Source: Streptomyces sp. P9-A4 | Lineage (GTDB): Bacteria; Actinomycetota; Actinomycetes; Streptomycetales; Streptomycetaceae | DNA length: 64,000 nucleotides | Assembly (NCBI RefSeq): GCF_036634195.1 | Contig: NZ_JAZIFY010000001.1 | Location: 4,164,501-4,228,500 of the forward strand | Reading direction: 5' to 3' | Part shown: positions 18,717-27,200 of the stretch, in pieces | Numbering within the stretch: the stretch's first letter is position 1 | How the letters are laid out: each line of letters begins with the position of its first letter | The notes under the pieces: generated by a model | What the model saw: only the letters and a program-made list of their open reading frames with translations | Database searches by the model: none | Told to the model about the DNA's origin: nothing | Made by a program: the position numbers and the translations under genes

Positions 18717-20201
18717 TCAGGCAGGCTGTCCGGCCGGCGATTCGGTGGGCCTGGCGGCGGGGGCCTCCCCCGCGTCGGCCACGGCCTTCGCGGCGGCCTT
18801 CTCCCGGCGCCTCACCACGTGGGCGGAGACGATCAGCAGCACGGCGACGGTCCCGGCGAGGGCGGGCCAGTACACGTAGCGGTAGTTGGACTCGGGCGAG
18901 GTGGGCAGGTAGGCCAGGATGTACAGGGTCGAGCTGGCGCCGAGCAGCCGGAGCTCTCGGGTGTAGGGGCCGATCCACCGGCGACGCAGCGCGAGGACCA
19001 GGGAGACGGCCAGCCAGAACCAGCCCTGGAAGAGGAACGGAACGTCACGGACGAAGCCGAGCACGTAGTACCGCAGGGTGGACTTCAGGAACTCGTTGGA
19101 GGGGGTGTCCACGATGGCGTCGGGCTGCTGCGACGGCAGGGCCCGCGTGCCGTTCTGGAAGGGGTAGTTGCTCTGGAAGAGCAGCTTGCCGAAGAGCTGG
19201 AGGCGATACTCGGCGTAGCCCTGCCAGTGCTTGGGCATCTGCTGGGTCCACATCTCCAGGATGACGTCGACGTTCCGCGGAGACAGCGGGTCGGGTGCGG
19301 TGTCGCGCTGGTAGCAGTGGAAGTAGGAGTCCGAGGGGATCTTCTTGGTCTGGCACGTGGTGGCGGCGGCGGCCAGGGCGTCGCGCAGGGCCGGATCGGC
19401 GCCGGCCCGGTCGGCGGCGGCACGCACTTGGGCCGGGGTGAGTACGTGGACGAGGTCGTCCAGCGGGATCTGCGCGTACTGGCGGGTGGGCAGCGGATCC
19501 GCGGCGGCGGTCACGGCGGCATTGGCGCCGGCGGTGACCGCGACGAGCACACCGGTGGCGACGAGCCAGCGGCGGCGGCCCGGGGCGGGCCAGAGCGCGA
19601 GGACCAGCAGGACGAAGACCGGGATGACGGCGGGGAAGGCGTTCTTGCGGACCAGGATGGCGTACGCGAGGAACAGCACGCCCACGGCGAGGAGAACCCA
19701 GCGGGTCTTGGTCCGGCCGGACGGCACCTCACGCGCGATGAGCGCGACCACGCAGGCCGCGAGCAGGGCGTACGCCAGGTGCACGTCCTTCCACACCACC
19801 CCCGTGAAGGTCACGATGTGCGGGGCCAGGCCGACGGCGAGCATCGCGAGGGAGAGTCCGCGACTGCCGGTCTTCTTCCACACCAGCGTGGCGAGGAGCC
19901 ACAGCGGTACCCACAGCGCGACGGTCTGCAGAGCGGCCATGGCCGAGACGGCGCCCGTGGAGTCGATGAGGATCTTCCACAGGAGGGCCATCACCGGAGG
20001 GTGCCAGTCCTCCATAGGCATCTCGCCCAGCGCCTGCTTCATCTGTACGAGGCTGTCCGCGCTGAAGTATCCGGGGTGGAACACGACGGACACGGCGTAG
20101 GCGCAGACCGCGGCGATGGCTGCCAGGGCCCACGGCCAGAGTGAGCCGCGCCGTCGGGCGTCGCGTAGCGTCGCGGTCCACCGGTCGATGGTGCCGGGCA
20201 T
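18717..20201 (-). CDS. polytopic membrane protein, GT-C-type glycosyltransferase-like
   Basis: A 494-residue integral membrane protein with about 11-12 hydrophobic helices and a large loop between about residues 230 and 370. The N-terminal 'GYFSADSLVQMKQA' followed by 'WHPPVMALLW' resembles the first extracytoplasmic loop of GT-C transferases that use polyprenyl-phosphate sugars, where an acidic residue is catalytic (here Asp49 or Glu60 region). It sits 15 bases downstream of a GtrA flippase gene and is divergent from a GtrB-like transferase, so the three probably form one cell-surface glycosylation system. Acceptor unknown. Confidence 0.65.
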   Translation of the reverse strand: MPGTIDRWTATLRDARRRGSLWPWALAAIAAVCAYAVSVVFHPGYFSADSLVQMKQALGEMPMEDWHPPVMALLWKILIDSTGAVSAMAALQTVALWVPLWLLATLVWKKTGSRGLSLAMLAVGLAPHIVTFTGVVWKDVHLAYALLAACVVALIAREVPSGRTKTRWVLLAVGVLFLAYAILVRKNAFPAVIPVFVLLVLALWPAPGRRRWLVATGVLVAVTAGANAAVTAAADPLPTRQYAQIPLDDLVHVLTPAQVRAAADRAGADPALRDALAAAATTCQTKKIPSDSYFHCYQRDTAPDPLSPRNVDVILEMWTQQMPKHWQGYAEYRLQLFGKLLFQSNYPFQNGTRALPSQQPDAIVDTPSNEFLKSTLRYYVLGFVRDVPFLFQGWFWLAVSLVLALRRRWIGPYTRELRLLGASSTLYILAYLPTSPESNYRYVYWPALAGTVAVLLIVSAHVVRRREKAAAKAVADAGEAPAARPTESPAGQPA

Positions 20202-20216
20202 GTGGGTCGGGTCCTC

Positions 20217-20684
20217 TCAGGGGCGGGTGAACACGAGGCTGCGGTAGGCGATGAAGCGCAGCAGTGTCGCCGCCGCCCAGCCGGCGAGCCGGGCCGCGTT
20301 GTCGCTGAGGGGCGACCCGAGACCCAGGAGTTCGTGGGAGATGTACAGGGGGAAGGCGGTGACCGCCATGCCCACCAGGTTGACGCCCACGAACAGCGTG
20401 AGCTCACGCCGGTCGACGGCACCACGGCGGTCCCGGTAGGTCCAGTAGCGGTTGCCGACCCAGCTCACGACCATGGCGAGCAGGGTGGCGACGACCGATG
20501 CGACGACCGGCATGCTCCCGAGGGTCCCGCCGTCGGAAGACGGGTAACCGAAGGTCAGAAGATTGAAGCTCGCGGTCTCCACGACGAACGCGAGTGCTCC
20601 GACGACGCCGAAGGCCGCGACCTCCCGCCCCATGTTCCGCGCCCACGAGGGCGCGCGTCGGCTCCAGGCCATCAACCGCATCAT
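20217..20684 (-). CDS. GtrA-family membrane protein (polyprenyl-phosphate-sugar flippase)
   Basis: A 155-residue four-helix membrane protein. The GtrA signature is visible: FGVVGALAFVVETASFNLL at the start, SWVGNRYWTYRDR between helices, and ARLAGWAAATLLRFIAYRSLVF at the end. Family members are thought to flip undecaprenyl-phosphate-linked glucose or arabinose-type sugars. It is the first gene of a two-gene minus-strand unit, with the GtrB-like gene divergent 107 bases away. Start ATG 20684; an in-frame ATG lies one codon later. Confidence 0.85.
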   Translation of the reverse strand: MMRLMAWSRRAPSWARNMGREVAAFGVVGALAFVVETASFNLLTFGYPSSDGGTLGSMPVVASVVATLLAMVVSWVGNRYWTYRDRRGAVDRRELTLFVGVNLVGMAVTAFPLYISHELLGLGSPLSDNAARLAGWAAATLLRFIAYRSLVFTRP

Positions 20685-20791
20685 GGCGGAAACGTAAACT
20701 TGTGCGACCGAAATCTACAAACGCGGGGTAGCATCCCCACGAATTTCTCGAACACTTCACATCGTTCGTTGTAACCAAGAGGAACCCTCAC

Positions 20792-21781
20792 ATGAGCCCC
20801 GTGATCGCTTGCGTCGTCCCCTGTTACAACGAGGAGGCCGCGATCGGCAAGGTCGTCCGTGACCTGCGCGCAGCACTTCCCGAGGCTGTCATCTACGTGT
20901 ACGACAACGCCTCCACGGACAACACCATCGCCGAGGCCCTCAAGGCCGGAGCGATCGTGCGGCAGGAGCCGCGCAAGGGCAAGGGCAATGTGATCCGACG
21001 GGCCTTCGCCGATGTCGAGGCCGACGCGCTGCTGATCATCGACGGCGACGACACCTACGACGCCACGCGCGCCCGCGAGATGGTCGACCTGCTCTTCGAA
21101 GGCCCCTACGACCACATCGTCGGCGCCCGTCGCGAGATAACCGACACGGCCTACCGGGCCGGTCACGCGGTCGGCAACAAGATGCTCACCGGCGCCGTGC
21201 GGTCGCTGTTCGGCAACGACGTCAGCGACATGCTGAGCGGCTACCGGGTGTTCTCCCGCCGCTTCATCAAGTCGTTCCCCGCCCTCTCGCGGGAGTTCGA
21301 GACCGAGACCGAGATGACGGTGCACGCCCTCAGCCTGCGCCTGCCCACCGCGGAGCTGGAGGTCGACTTCAAGGACCGGCCGGCCGGCAGCGTCAGTAAG
21401 CTCCGCACCTACCGGGACGGCTGGCGCATCCTGAAGCTGATCCTGGGCCTCGCCCGCCGCCAGCGACCCTCCCTGTTCCACTCCACCATCGCGGGCCTGC
21501 TGGCGCTCGTCTCGCTCGCCATGGGCGTCCCGGTGATCGCCGAGTTCCTGGAGAGCGGCACGGTTCCGCGCTTCCCCACCGCCATCCTGGCCGCCTCCGT
21601 CATGATCATCGCGGTGCTCGTGCTCCTGGTCGGGTACATCCTGGAATCGTTCATGCACATGCGCCAGGAGCAGTCCCGCCTCGCCCACCTCATGTACCCG
21701 GCGCCGTCCTTCGGCGCGGACTTCGTGCCGGACGCGCTCCCGGGCGCGACCGTCTCCGCCTCGGACGTCCACGCCGCCTGA
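20792..21781 (+). CDS. GT2 polyprenyl-phosphate glycosyltransferase (GtrB/DPM-like)
   Basis: A 329-residue enzyme with an N-terminal GT2 domain (IACVVPCYNEE, VYDNASTDNT, the metal-binding IIDGDDTYDA, and a FETETEMTVHAL segment) and two C-terminal transmembrane helices (about 225-250 and 262-290). This is the layout of bactoprenol-phosphate glucosyltransferase GtrB. It would make the lipid-linked sugar flipped by the neighbouring GtrA and used by the GT-C-like protein. Start ATG 20792 follows AAGAGGAACCCTC. Confidence 0.88.
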   Translation: MSPVIACVVPCYNEEAAIGKVVRDLRAALPEAVIYVYDNASTDNTIAEALKAGAIVRQEPRKGKGNVIRRAFADVEADALLIIDGDDTYDATRAREMVDLLFEGPYDHIVGARREITDTAYRAGHAVGNKMLTGAVRSLFGNDVSDMLSGYRVFSRRFIKSFPALSREFETETEMTVHALSLRLPTAELEVDFKDRPAGSVSKLRTYRDGWRILKLILGLARRQRPSLFHSTIAGLLALVSLAMGVPVIAEFLESGTVPRFPTAILAASVMIIAVLVLLVGYILESFMHMRQEQSRLAHLMYPAPSFGADFVPDALPGATVSASDVHAA

Positions 21782-21838
21782 CGCTCCGCTGGTCTCGGCG
21801 GTACCGGCTCACACCACGGGGGCCGTGCTCGTCCGCTC

Positions 21839-21878
21839 CCGCCTCGGTCGGCCGAGGCGGTACGCGCCCGTACGGGCG
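21839..21878. terminator. two hairpins between convergent genes
   Basis: CCGCCTCGG-TCGG-CCGAGGCGG (21839-21860) and the 14-base palindrome CGCCCGTACGGGCG (21865-21878). They lie between the GtrB-like and phosphotransferase genes and may stop transcription from both sides. Confidence 0.55.
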
Positions 21879-21926
21879 TCGGTGTGACCCGTACGGGATC
21901 GAGGCGCGCAGGTCGGGGCGTGCGGA

Positions 21927-22460
21927 TCAGGCGACGCGCGCCGCGATGGCGCGGGCGCAGTCGAGCGATTCGGTGCGGGTGGTGTCGACCTCGATGTCGT
22001 AGACCACGCCCCGGTGGACGAGGTCCGCCTGCTTCGCGGCCATCCCGGCGACGCGGTCGCCCCGGGCGGTCTCGCGGGCCGCGGCGACGGTGGCTTCGCA
22101 CCGGACGCCGACCCAGAGCACGTCCAGGTCGCCGAGGAAGCCCCGCCAGCGTTCCTGGGACCCGGCGCCGCCGAGGAACACGTCGTCGATGACGACGCGG
22201 GCGCCGGCGCGGGCCATGGTGACGAGGCCCTGGGCCCAGGCGCCCTCCAGGGCGCGGAAGTCGCCCCCGACGCTGACGCCGCCGTCGGCGGCGAACCCGA
22301 TGCCGTCGTCGGAGCTCCGCATCGTGGCGGGCATGGCGTCGATGAGGGAGTCGATCCCGAACGCCAGCCAGGGCTGGGGGAGTACGGCCTGGAGACACCG
22401 CACGATGCCGGACTTCCCGGCACTGGAGCCACCGTTGAGAATGATCATCTGGGTTGTCAC
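21927..22460 (-). CDS. chloramphenicol 3-O-phosphotransferase-like kinase
   Basis: A 177-residue P-loop kinase of the CPT family, which in S. venezuelae phosphorylates chloramphenicol at the primary hydroxyl as self-resistance. The Walker A is [11 protein letters not shown], followed by [14 protein letters not shown] (catalytic Asp), [10 protein letters not shown], and the [15 protein letters not shown] then [12 protein letters not shown] lid. It is 134 bases downstream of a chloramphenicol-exporter-like MFS gene on the same strand, with a hairpin between. No chloramphenicol biosynthesis genes are in the window. Substrate is inferred from family. Confidence 0.85.
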   Translation of the reverse strand: MTTQMIILNGGSSAGKSGIVRCLQAVLPQPWLAFGIDSLIDAMPATMRSSDDGIGFAADGGVSVGGDFRALEGAWAQGLVTMARAGARVVIDDVFLGGAGSQERWRGFLGDLDVLWVGVRCEATVAAARETARGDRVAGMAAKQADLVHRGVVYDIEVDTTRTESLDCARAIAARVA

Positions 22461-22469
22461 CGCGCCACC

Positions 22470-22521
22470 CTAGGGCCTGTCGTCACCCGAAGGGCAGGCG
22501 GGAGTTCGACGACAGCCCTAG
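22470..22521. terminator. inverted repeat downstream of the MFS gene
   Basis: CTAGGGCCTGTCGTC and GACGACAGCCCTAG pair over 14 bp with one bulged base around a 23-base loop. It lies between the MFS stop and the phosphotransferase start and may separate the two transcripts. The ends also look like short transposon-type inverted repeats, but no element is present. Confidence 0.55.
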
Positions 22522-22594
22522 AGCGGTGACGGCCGGCCCCGCGGCGATTTTCCGGGGACGCGCGCGGGGTCGGCCGCGCGCGTCCGCGAGGGGT

Positions 22595-23917
22595 TCAGCA
22601 GGGCGAGACGGCCTTCTCCCGCCGGGGGGTTCCGGCCGTCACCACGCGGGACGTGGACGTGTGGAGCTTGAGTGCCACGGCCGCCGTCACCAGGCCCACG
22701 GCCGTCATCGCCGCGCCGGCCCAGGCCGTCGAGGCGTAGCCGAGGTCCGCGTCGATGACGGTGCCGCCGAGCCAGGGGCCGCCGGTGTTGCCGAGGTTGA
22801 AGGCGGCGGTGGTGGTGGCGCCCGCGAGGGTGGGGGCGGCGCCCGCGACGTTGAACATGCGGGCGTTGAGGGCGGGGGCCGTGTAGAAGGCGGAGACGCC
22901 GAGGAGGAAGGTCAGGACGATCGTCGCGGCCGGGCTGGACGCGAAGAGGGCCAGGGCGACCAGGAAGACGGTGGAGGCGGCGATGCCGCTGAGCAGGACG
23001 CCGAAGAGGTGGGCGTCGGCGACGCGGCCGCCGATGGTCGTGCCGACGACGGCGCCGATGCCGAAGAGGGCGAGGACGCCGGAGACCCAGCTGTCGTCGA
23101 GTCCGGAGACGTCGGTGAGGAGCGGGGCGAGGTAGGAGAAGGCGCAGAAGACACCGCCCGCCGCGAGAGCGGTGACGACGATGGAGAGGAGCACCTGGCG
23201 GTCGCGGTAGATGGCGAGCTCGCGCTTGAGGCGGGGCTTGGTCTCGGGCAGGGGGATGTGCGGGATGCGGGTGATCACGCCGACGAGCGCGATCACGGAG
23301 GCGAGGCCGACCGCCCAGAATGCGGAGCGCCAGCCGAGGTGTTCGCCGAGGAAGGCGCCGGCGGGGACGCCGAGGACGTTGGCGATGGAGAGGCCGCCGA
23401 TCATGACGGCCATGGCGCGGGCGCGTGAGCCGACCGGGACCATCGCGATGGCGACGGCCGCGCCGACCGCCCAGAAGCCGGCGCAGGCGAGGGCGCTGAC
23501 GATCCGGGAGGCGAAGAGGATGGAGTAGTCGGGGGCGAGGGCGCCGGCCACCTGTCCGAGTCCGAAGACGGTGATCAGGGCGATGAGGGTCGTCTTGCGG
23601 GGGAGGCGGAGGGTCGCCACCGCGAGGAGCGGGGCGCCGACGACCATGCCGATCGCGAAGGCGGATATGAGCAGTCCGGCGCTGGGGATGGAGACGTTCA
23701 TGTCCTCCGCGATGGGCGGCAGGAGGCCGGAGAGCATGAATTCGCTCGTGCCGAGGGCGAAGACGGACAGGCCGAGGATGTAGACGGCGAGGGGCATGCG
23801 ACGGTCGCCGCCGGGCACGGTCGCGGGCGGATGCGCGGCTCCGTGGGCGTCGGCGGTCCCGGTGGCCCCGGGGGTCTTGTCGATGGGGTCGGTGGGCTCG
23901 GCGGAGGTTGACGGCAT
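22595..23917 (-). CDS. MFS drug exporter, Cmx/CmlR (chloramphenicol efflux) type
   Basis: A ~440-residue, 12-helix DHA1 transporter. After a Pro/Thr-rich cytosolic N-terminus of ~40 residues, the TM1 signature MPLAVYILGLSVFALGTSEFM is typical of CmlR/Cmx chloramphenicol exporters, and LGVPAGAFLGEHLGWRSAFW is the TM5 drug-antiporter motif. I chose ATG 23917; ATG 23950 is also in frame and neither has a clear ribosome site. It is divergent from the giant toxin-like gene and upstream of the phosphotransferase, so the two may form a phenicol resistance locus. Confidence 0.85.
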   Translation of the reverse strand: MPSTSAEPTDPIDKTPGATGTADAHGAAHPPATVPGGDRRMPLAVYILGLSVFALGTSEFMLSGLLPPIAEDMNVSIPSAGLLISAFAIGMVVGAPLLAVATLRLPRKTTLIALITVFGLGQVAGALAPDYSILFASRIVSALACAGFWAVGAAVAIAMVPVGSRARAMAVMIGGLSIANVLGVPAGAFLGEHLGWRSAFWAVGLASVIALVGVITRIPHIPLPETKPRLKRELAIYRDRQVLLSIVVTALAAGGVFCAFSYLAPLLTDVSGLDDSWVSGVLALFGIGAVVGTTIGGRVADAHLFGVLLSGIAASTVFLVALALFASSPAATIVLTFLLGVSAFYTAPALNARMFNVAGAAPTLAGATTTAAFNLGNTGGPWLGGTVIDADLGYASTAWAGAAMTAVGLVTAAVALKLHTSTSRVVTAGTPRREKAVSPC

Positions 23918-24241
23918 GACATGCGTCAACCAGGGGTTTGTGCCTGTCATTCCCGGGCCGGCGGGGATCTCGACATTTGGGACGGCCGGCTGCGCGGAGG
24001 TTCCGTGCGACCGGTAACAAGATGATCACCCGAGCGGTTGCTTTGTCCGCACTCGGCGTCCCGTAGACGGTTGGCGGCATTTATTTGATCTTCACGCGAG
24101 CAATCACGCGTGACATCGTCGCAGGGCAAGCGGCAGTGTCGGTTCGTGGGGGACGTGGGCGCCGGCACCTGCCGTGTCCGGGGATTCTGCTGTCATGCCC
24201 ATGGCTGAAGCTGTCGGTCGATCGAGAGATCAAGGCAGACC
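23918..24241. promoter_or_regulatory. 324-base divergent promoter region with TCACGCG repeats
   Basis: No gene is supported here. The block 24092-24113 contains TCACGCG, five bases, then the palindrome TCACGCGTGA, flanked by an A/T-rich patch (TTTATTTGATC). This is a candidate operator for the giant gene or the MFS gene. No clear -35/-10 pair was fixed. Confidence 0.35.
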
Positions 24242-27200
24242 ATGTCATTGCTCAGAGACGCCGGCAGACGCCGGCGTCGCCTACGGTCCACCGTGACCAG
24301 AGCCACCAGCACGGTGGCCCTCGTCACCGCCGCGGCCGTACTCACCGGCCTCGTCCAGGCACCCCCGGCCACGGCCGACACGGTGCCGGAGGAGGACTCC
24401 GGCCTCAGCCGCAACAGCATCGGCGCGGCACGACGGCTCGACCGCTGCCTCGCCGGAGTGGCGCTCCACTTCGGCGCCGGGCAGATGAAGGCCAAGGCCA
24501 TCGAGGGCCTCACCGGCACCGAGACCCAGCTCCGCGACGCCATCGGCGACATCGGCTGGATCGGCTTCGGCCCCCTCGGCCTCGCCGCCGACGCCGACAA
24601 GCAGGACGGCAGCGCCTACGCCACCATGGTGCGGGCCCGCACCGACGGCCTCGACACCGCCAACGAGCCCTACCGCGAGTCCGCCTGGAACAACGAGGGC
24701 ATGGAGTGGCACGCCCCCGCCTTCGGCGAGGACGTCTCCCACTTCACCCTCGTCACGCAGACCCAGCTCGCCTGGCGTCTCGGCTGGGACGGCCACAGCA
24801 ACGCCAGCGACGAGGCCGTCACCCGCGCCCGTGCCCTCATGGAGGAGAACGCGGGCAAGGACGACTGGCACGACTTCGCGGCGAACGACATGCTGCGGGA
24901 CAGCGCGGTCAAGAACACCCAGTACAGCGGGGGTACGACCTCCAGCGACATCGCGTCCTACCTGAAGCACGGCGGCTACGTCGTCGCACCCCTCGCCAAG
25001 GACTCCCCGGAGTACCGCGTCGAGGTCGAGGACCTCAAGCAGGCCTGGGCCGGCTGCGACTACCAGAACCCGTTCGACCCGCGCCGTGTCCTCAACGAGC
25101 CGGTCATGACCGCGATGGTCGAGTGGGAGCAGGAGTACGCCGGGCAGGCCGCCCAGCGCGCCACGATCATCAAGGCGGAGGCCGACGCCGCGAAGGCGAC
25201 CCGCGAGGCCGCCGACGACATGGTCGAGGCCATCGGGCAGGCGTGGCTCGCCGACCAGATCCTGACCTGGCGCAAGCACTGGCAGGACACCCTCGCGAAC
25301 GACCCGGACACCATCTTCGAGAAGCCCGACCAGGCGTTCTACGACAAGGCCACGGCCGACCTCGCACAGGTCCGCGCCAACGCCTCCGCCGCGGTCACCT
25401 CGGCCAAGGCGTGGGCGGCGAAGGCCGCCACCGCCTCGGCGCAGGCGGCCACCGCGCAGCAGGAGGCGTGGGCCGTCGCCGACACCGCGCACGTGCCGCG
25501 CGGCCGGGGCCTGATGTACGCCCAGCAGTCGGTGCAGGTCGTCCGGGCCTCCGCCGCGGCGGCCGCCGCCGCCGCGAAGGCCACCGAGACGGCGCTCTCC
25601 GCCGCGAACGCGACGATCGCGACCAGCGACGCGCTGCTCGCGAAGGCGCAGACCGAGTCGCACGCCATCAGCACGGAGTTCCGCCGCGTCGCCGCCGAGG
25701 AGGCCGCCGCGCAGGCGAAGGCCGCCGCCGACAGCGCCGAGGCCAACGCCACGGCCGCCACCGAGAGCGCGAACACCGCGAAGGCCGCCCGTACGACGGC
25801 CGAGCAGAAGCGCGACAAGGCCAAGACGGCCGCCGCGACCGCCGCCGCCGAGCGTGCCAAGGCGCAGACGGAGCAGGCCACCGCCGTCGCCTCCCGCGCC
25901 AAGGCCGCCACCGAGCGCACCAAGGCGGTGGAGGCCGAGCAGCGGGCCGGTACGCAGAAGACCGCGGCGCAGAGCGCCGACACGGCCGCCGGTACGGCGA
26001 CCACCGACGCCACCGCGAAGCGCACCCTGGCGAACACCAAGGCGCAGGCCGCCCAGACCGCCCGGGAGCAGGCCGTCGCCGCGCTCCGGTCGAAGCAGGC
26101 CACCGCCGCCCGTGCCGCCGCCCTCGAAGCGGCGGCGACCGCCGCCGAGGGCACGGCCGCCGCCGCCGAGACCCGGGCCGCCGCCACGGCGGCCCGTACG
26201 GCCGCGACCCAGGCCGTCACGGCCGCCACCGCCGCGCAGACCGCGGCGGACCAGGCCACGGCCGCCGCCGTCACCGCGCGGACCGCCGCCACCACCGCGG
26301 AGGGCGCCGCCGAGCGGGCCCAGGCCTCCGCGGGCAACGCCTGGTCGGCGTACTACACGTCGGTCGGCGCGGCCTCCACCGCGCACGCCGCCGCCGCCGT
26401 CGCGCTCGACGCGTCCCAGGACGCGGCGACCCGCGCGGACAACGCCGCCACGGCCTCGGAGAACGCCACGGCGCTCGCCAAGAAGGCCGAGCAGGAGTCG
26501 CTCGCCGCCGGTACGAGCGCCGCCGAGGCACTGAAGTCGGCCGCGACCGTTCTCGGCCGTGCGTACGCCGCCGGTCAGGCCGCGCTCGCCGCCCGTGACA
26601 GCGCCAAGGAAGCGGTGGCCGCCGCCGGCGACGCCATCGCCATCGGCACGCCGTACCAGGAGAAGGACAGCTCCGCCGCGTTCGCCGTGCTCGTCGGCCA
26701 GTCGTCGAAGACGGTCGCCGAGCAGCAGGCCGCCGCGGCCGAGGCCAAGGCGACGGAGGCCGCGGAGGCCGCCGCGTCCGCGCAGCAGACCGCCGCGCAG
26801 GCCACCGGTGACGCGAAGCTCGCCGCCGAGGCGGCGGCACGCGCCGCCGCCGACTCGGTCCGCGCCGTCGAGGCCGTGACCCGCGCCCAGGCGTCGGCGG
26901 CCGAGGCCTCCGGCGCCCAGAAGGGCGCGAAGGCTGCCTCCGACGCCGCCTCGGGACACGCCACCCAGGCCGGCAACGACGCCGTCTCCGCCCGCCTCAC
27001 CGCGGACGAGGCGAGCAACGCCGCCACCGAGGCCGACCGTGAGGCCACCGACGCCGAGCGGCACGCCGCCGAGGCGAACGAGAAGGCCGGACGGGCCGCC
27101 GAGGCGGCCCAGGGCGCGCAGGACAAGGCGTCCCAGGCGGAGCAGGAGGCCAAGGACGCCGAGACGAAGGCGTCCGACGCGGCCGGGAACAGCACGGCTG

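Noticed and set aside
22470..22521. Inverted repeat that might be insertion-sequence ends
   Set aside because: Only 52 bases long, no transposase and no target duplication; a terminator explains it better.
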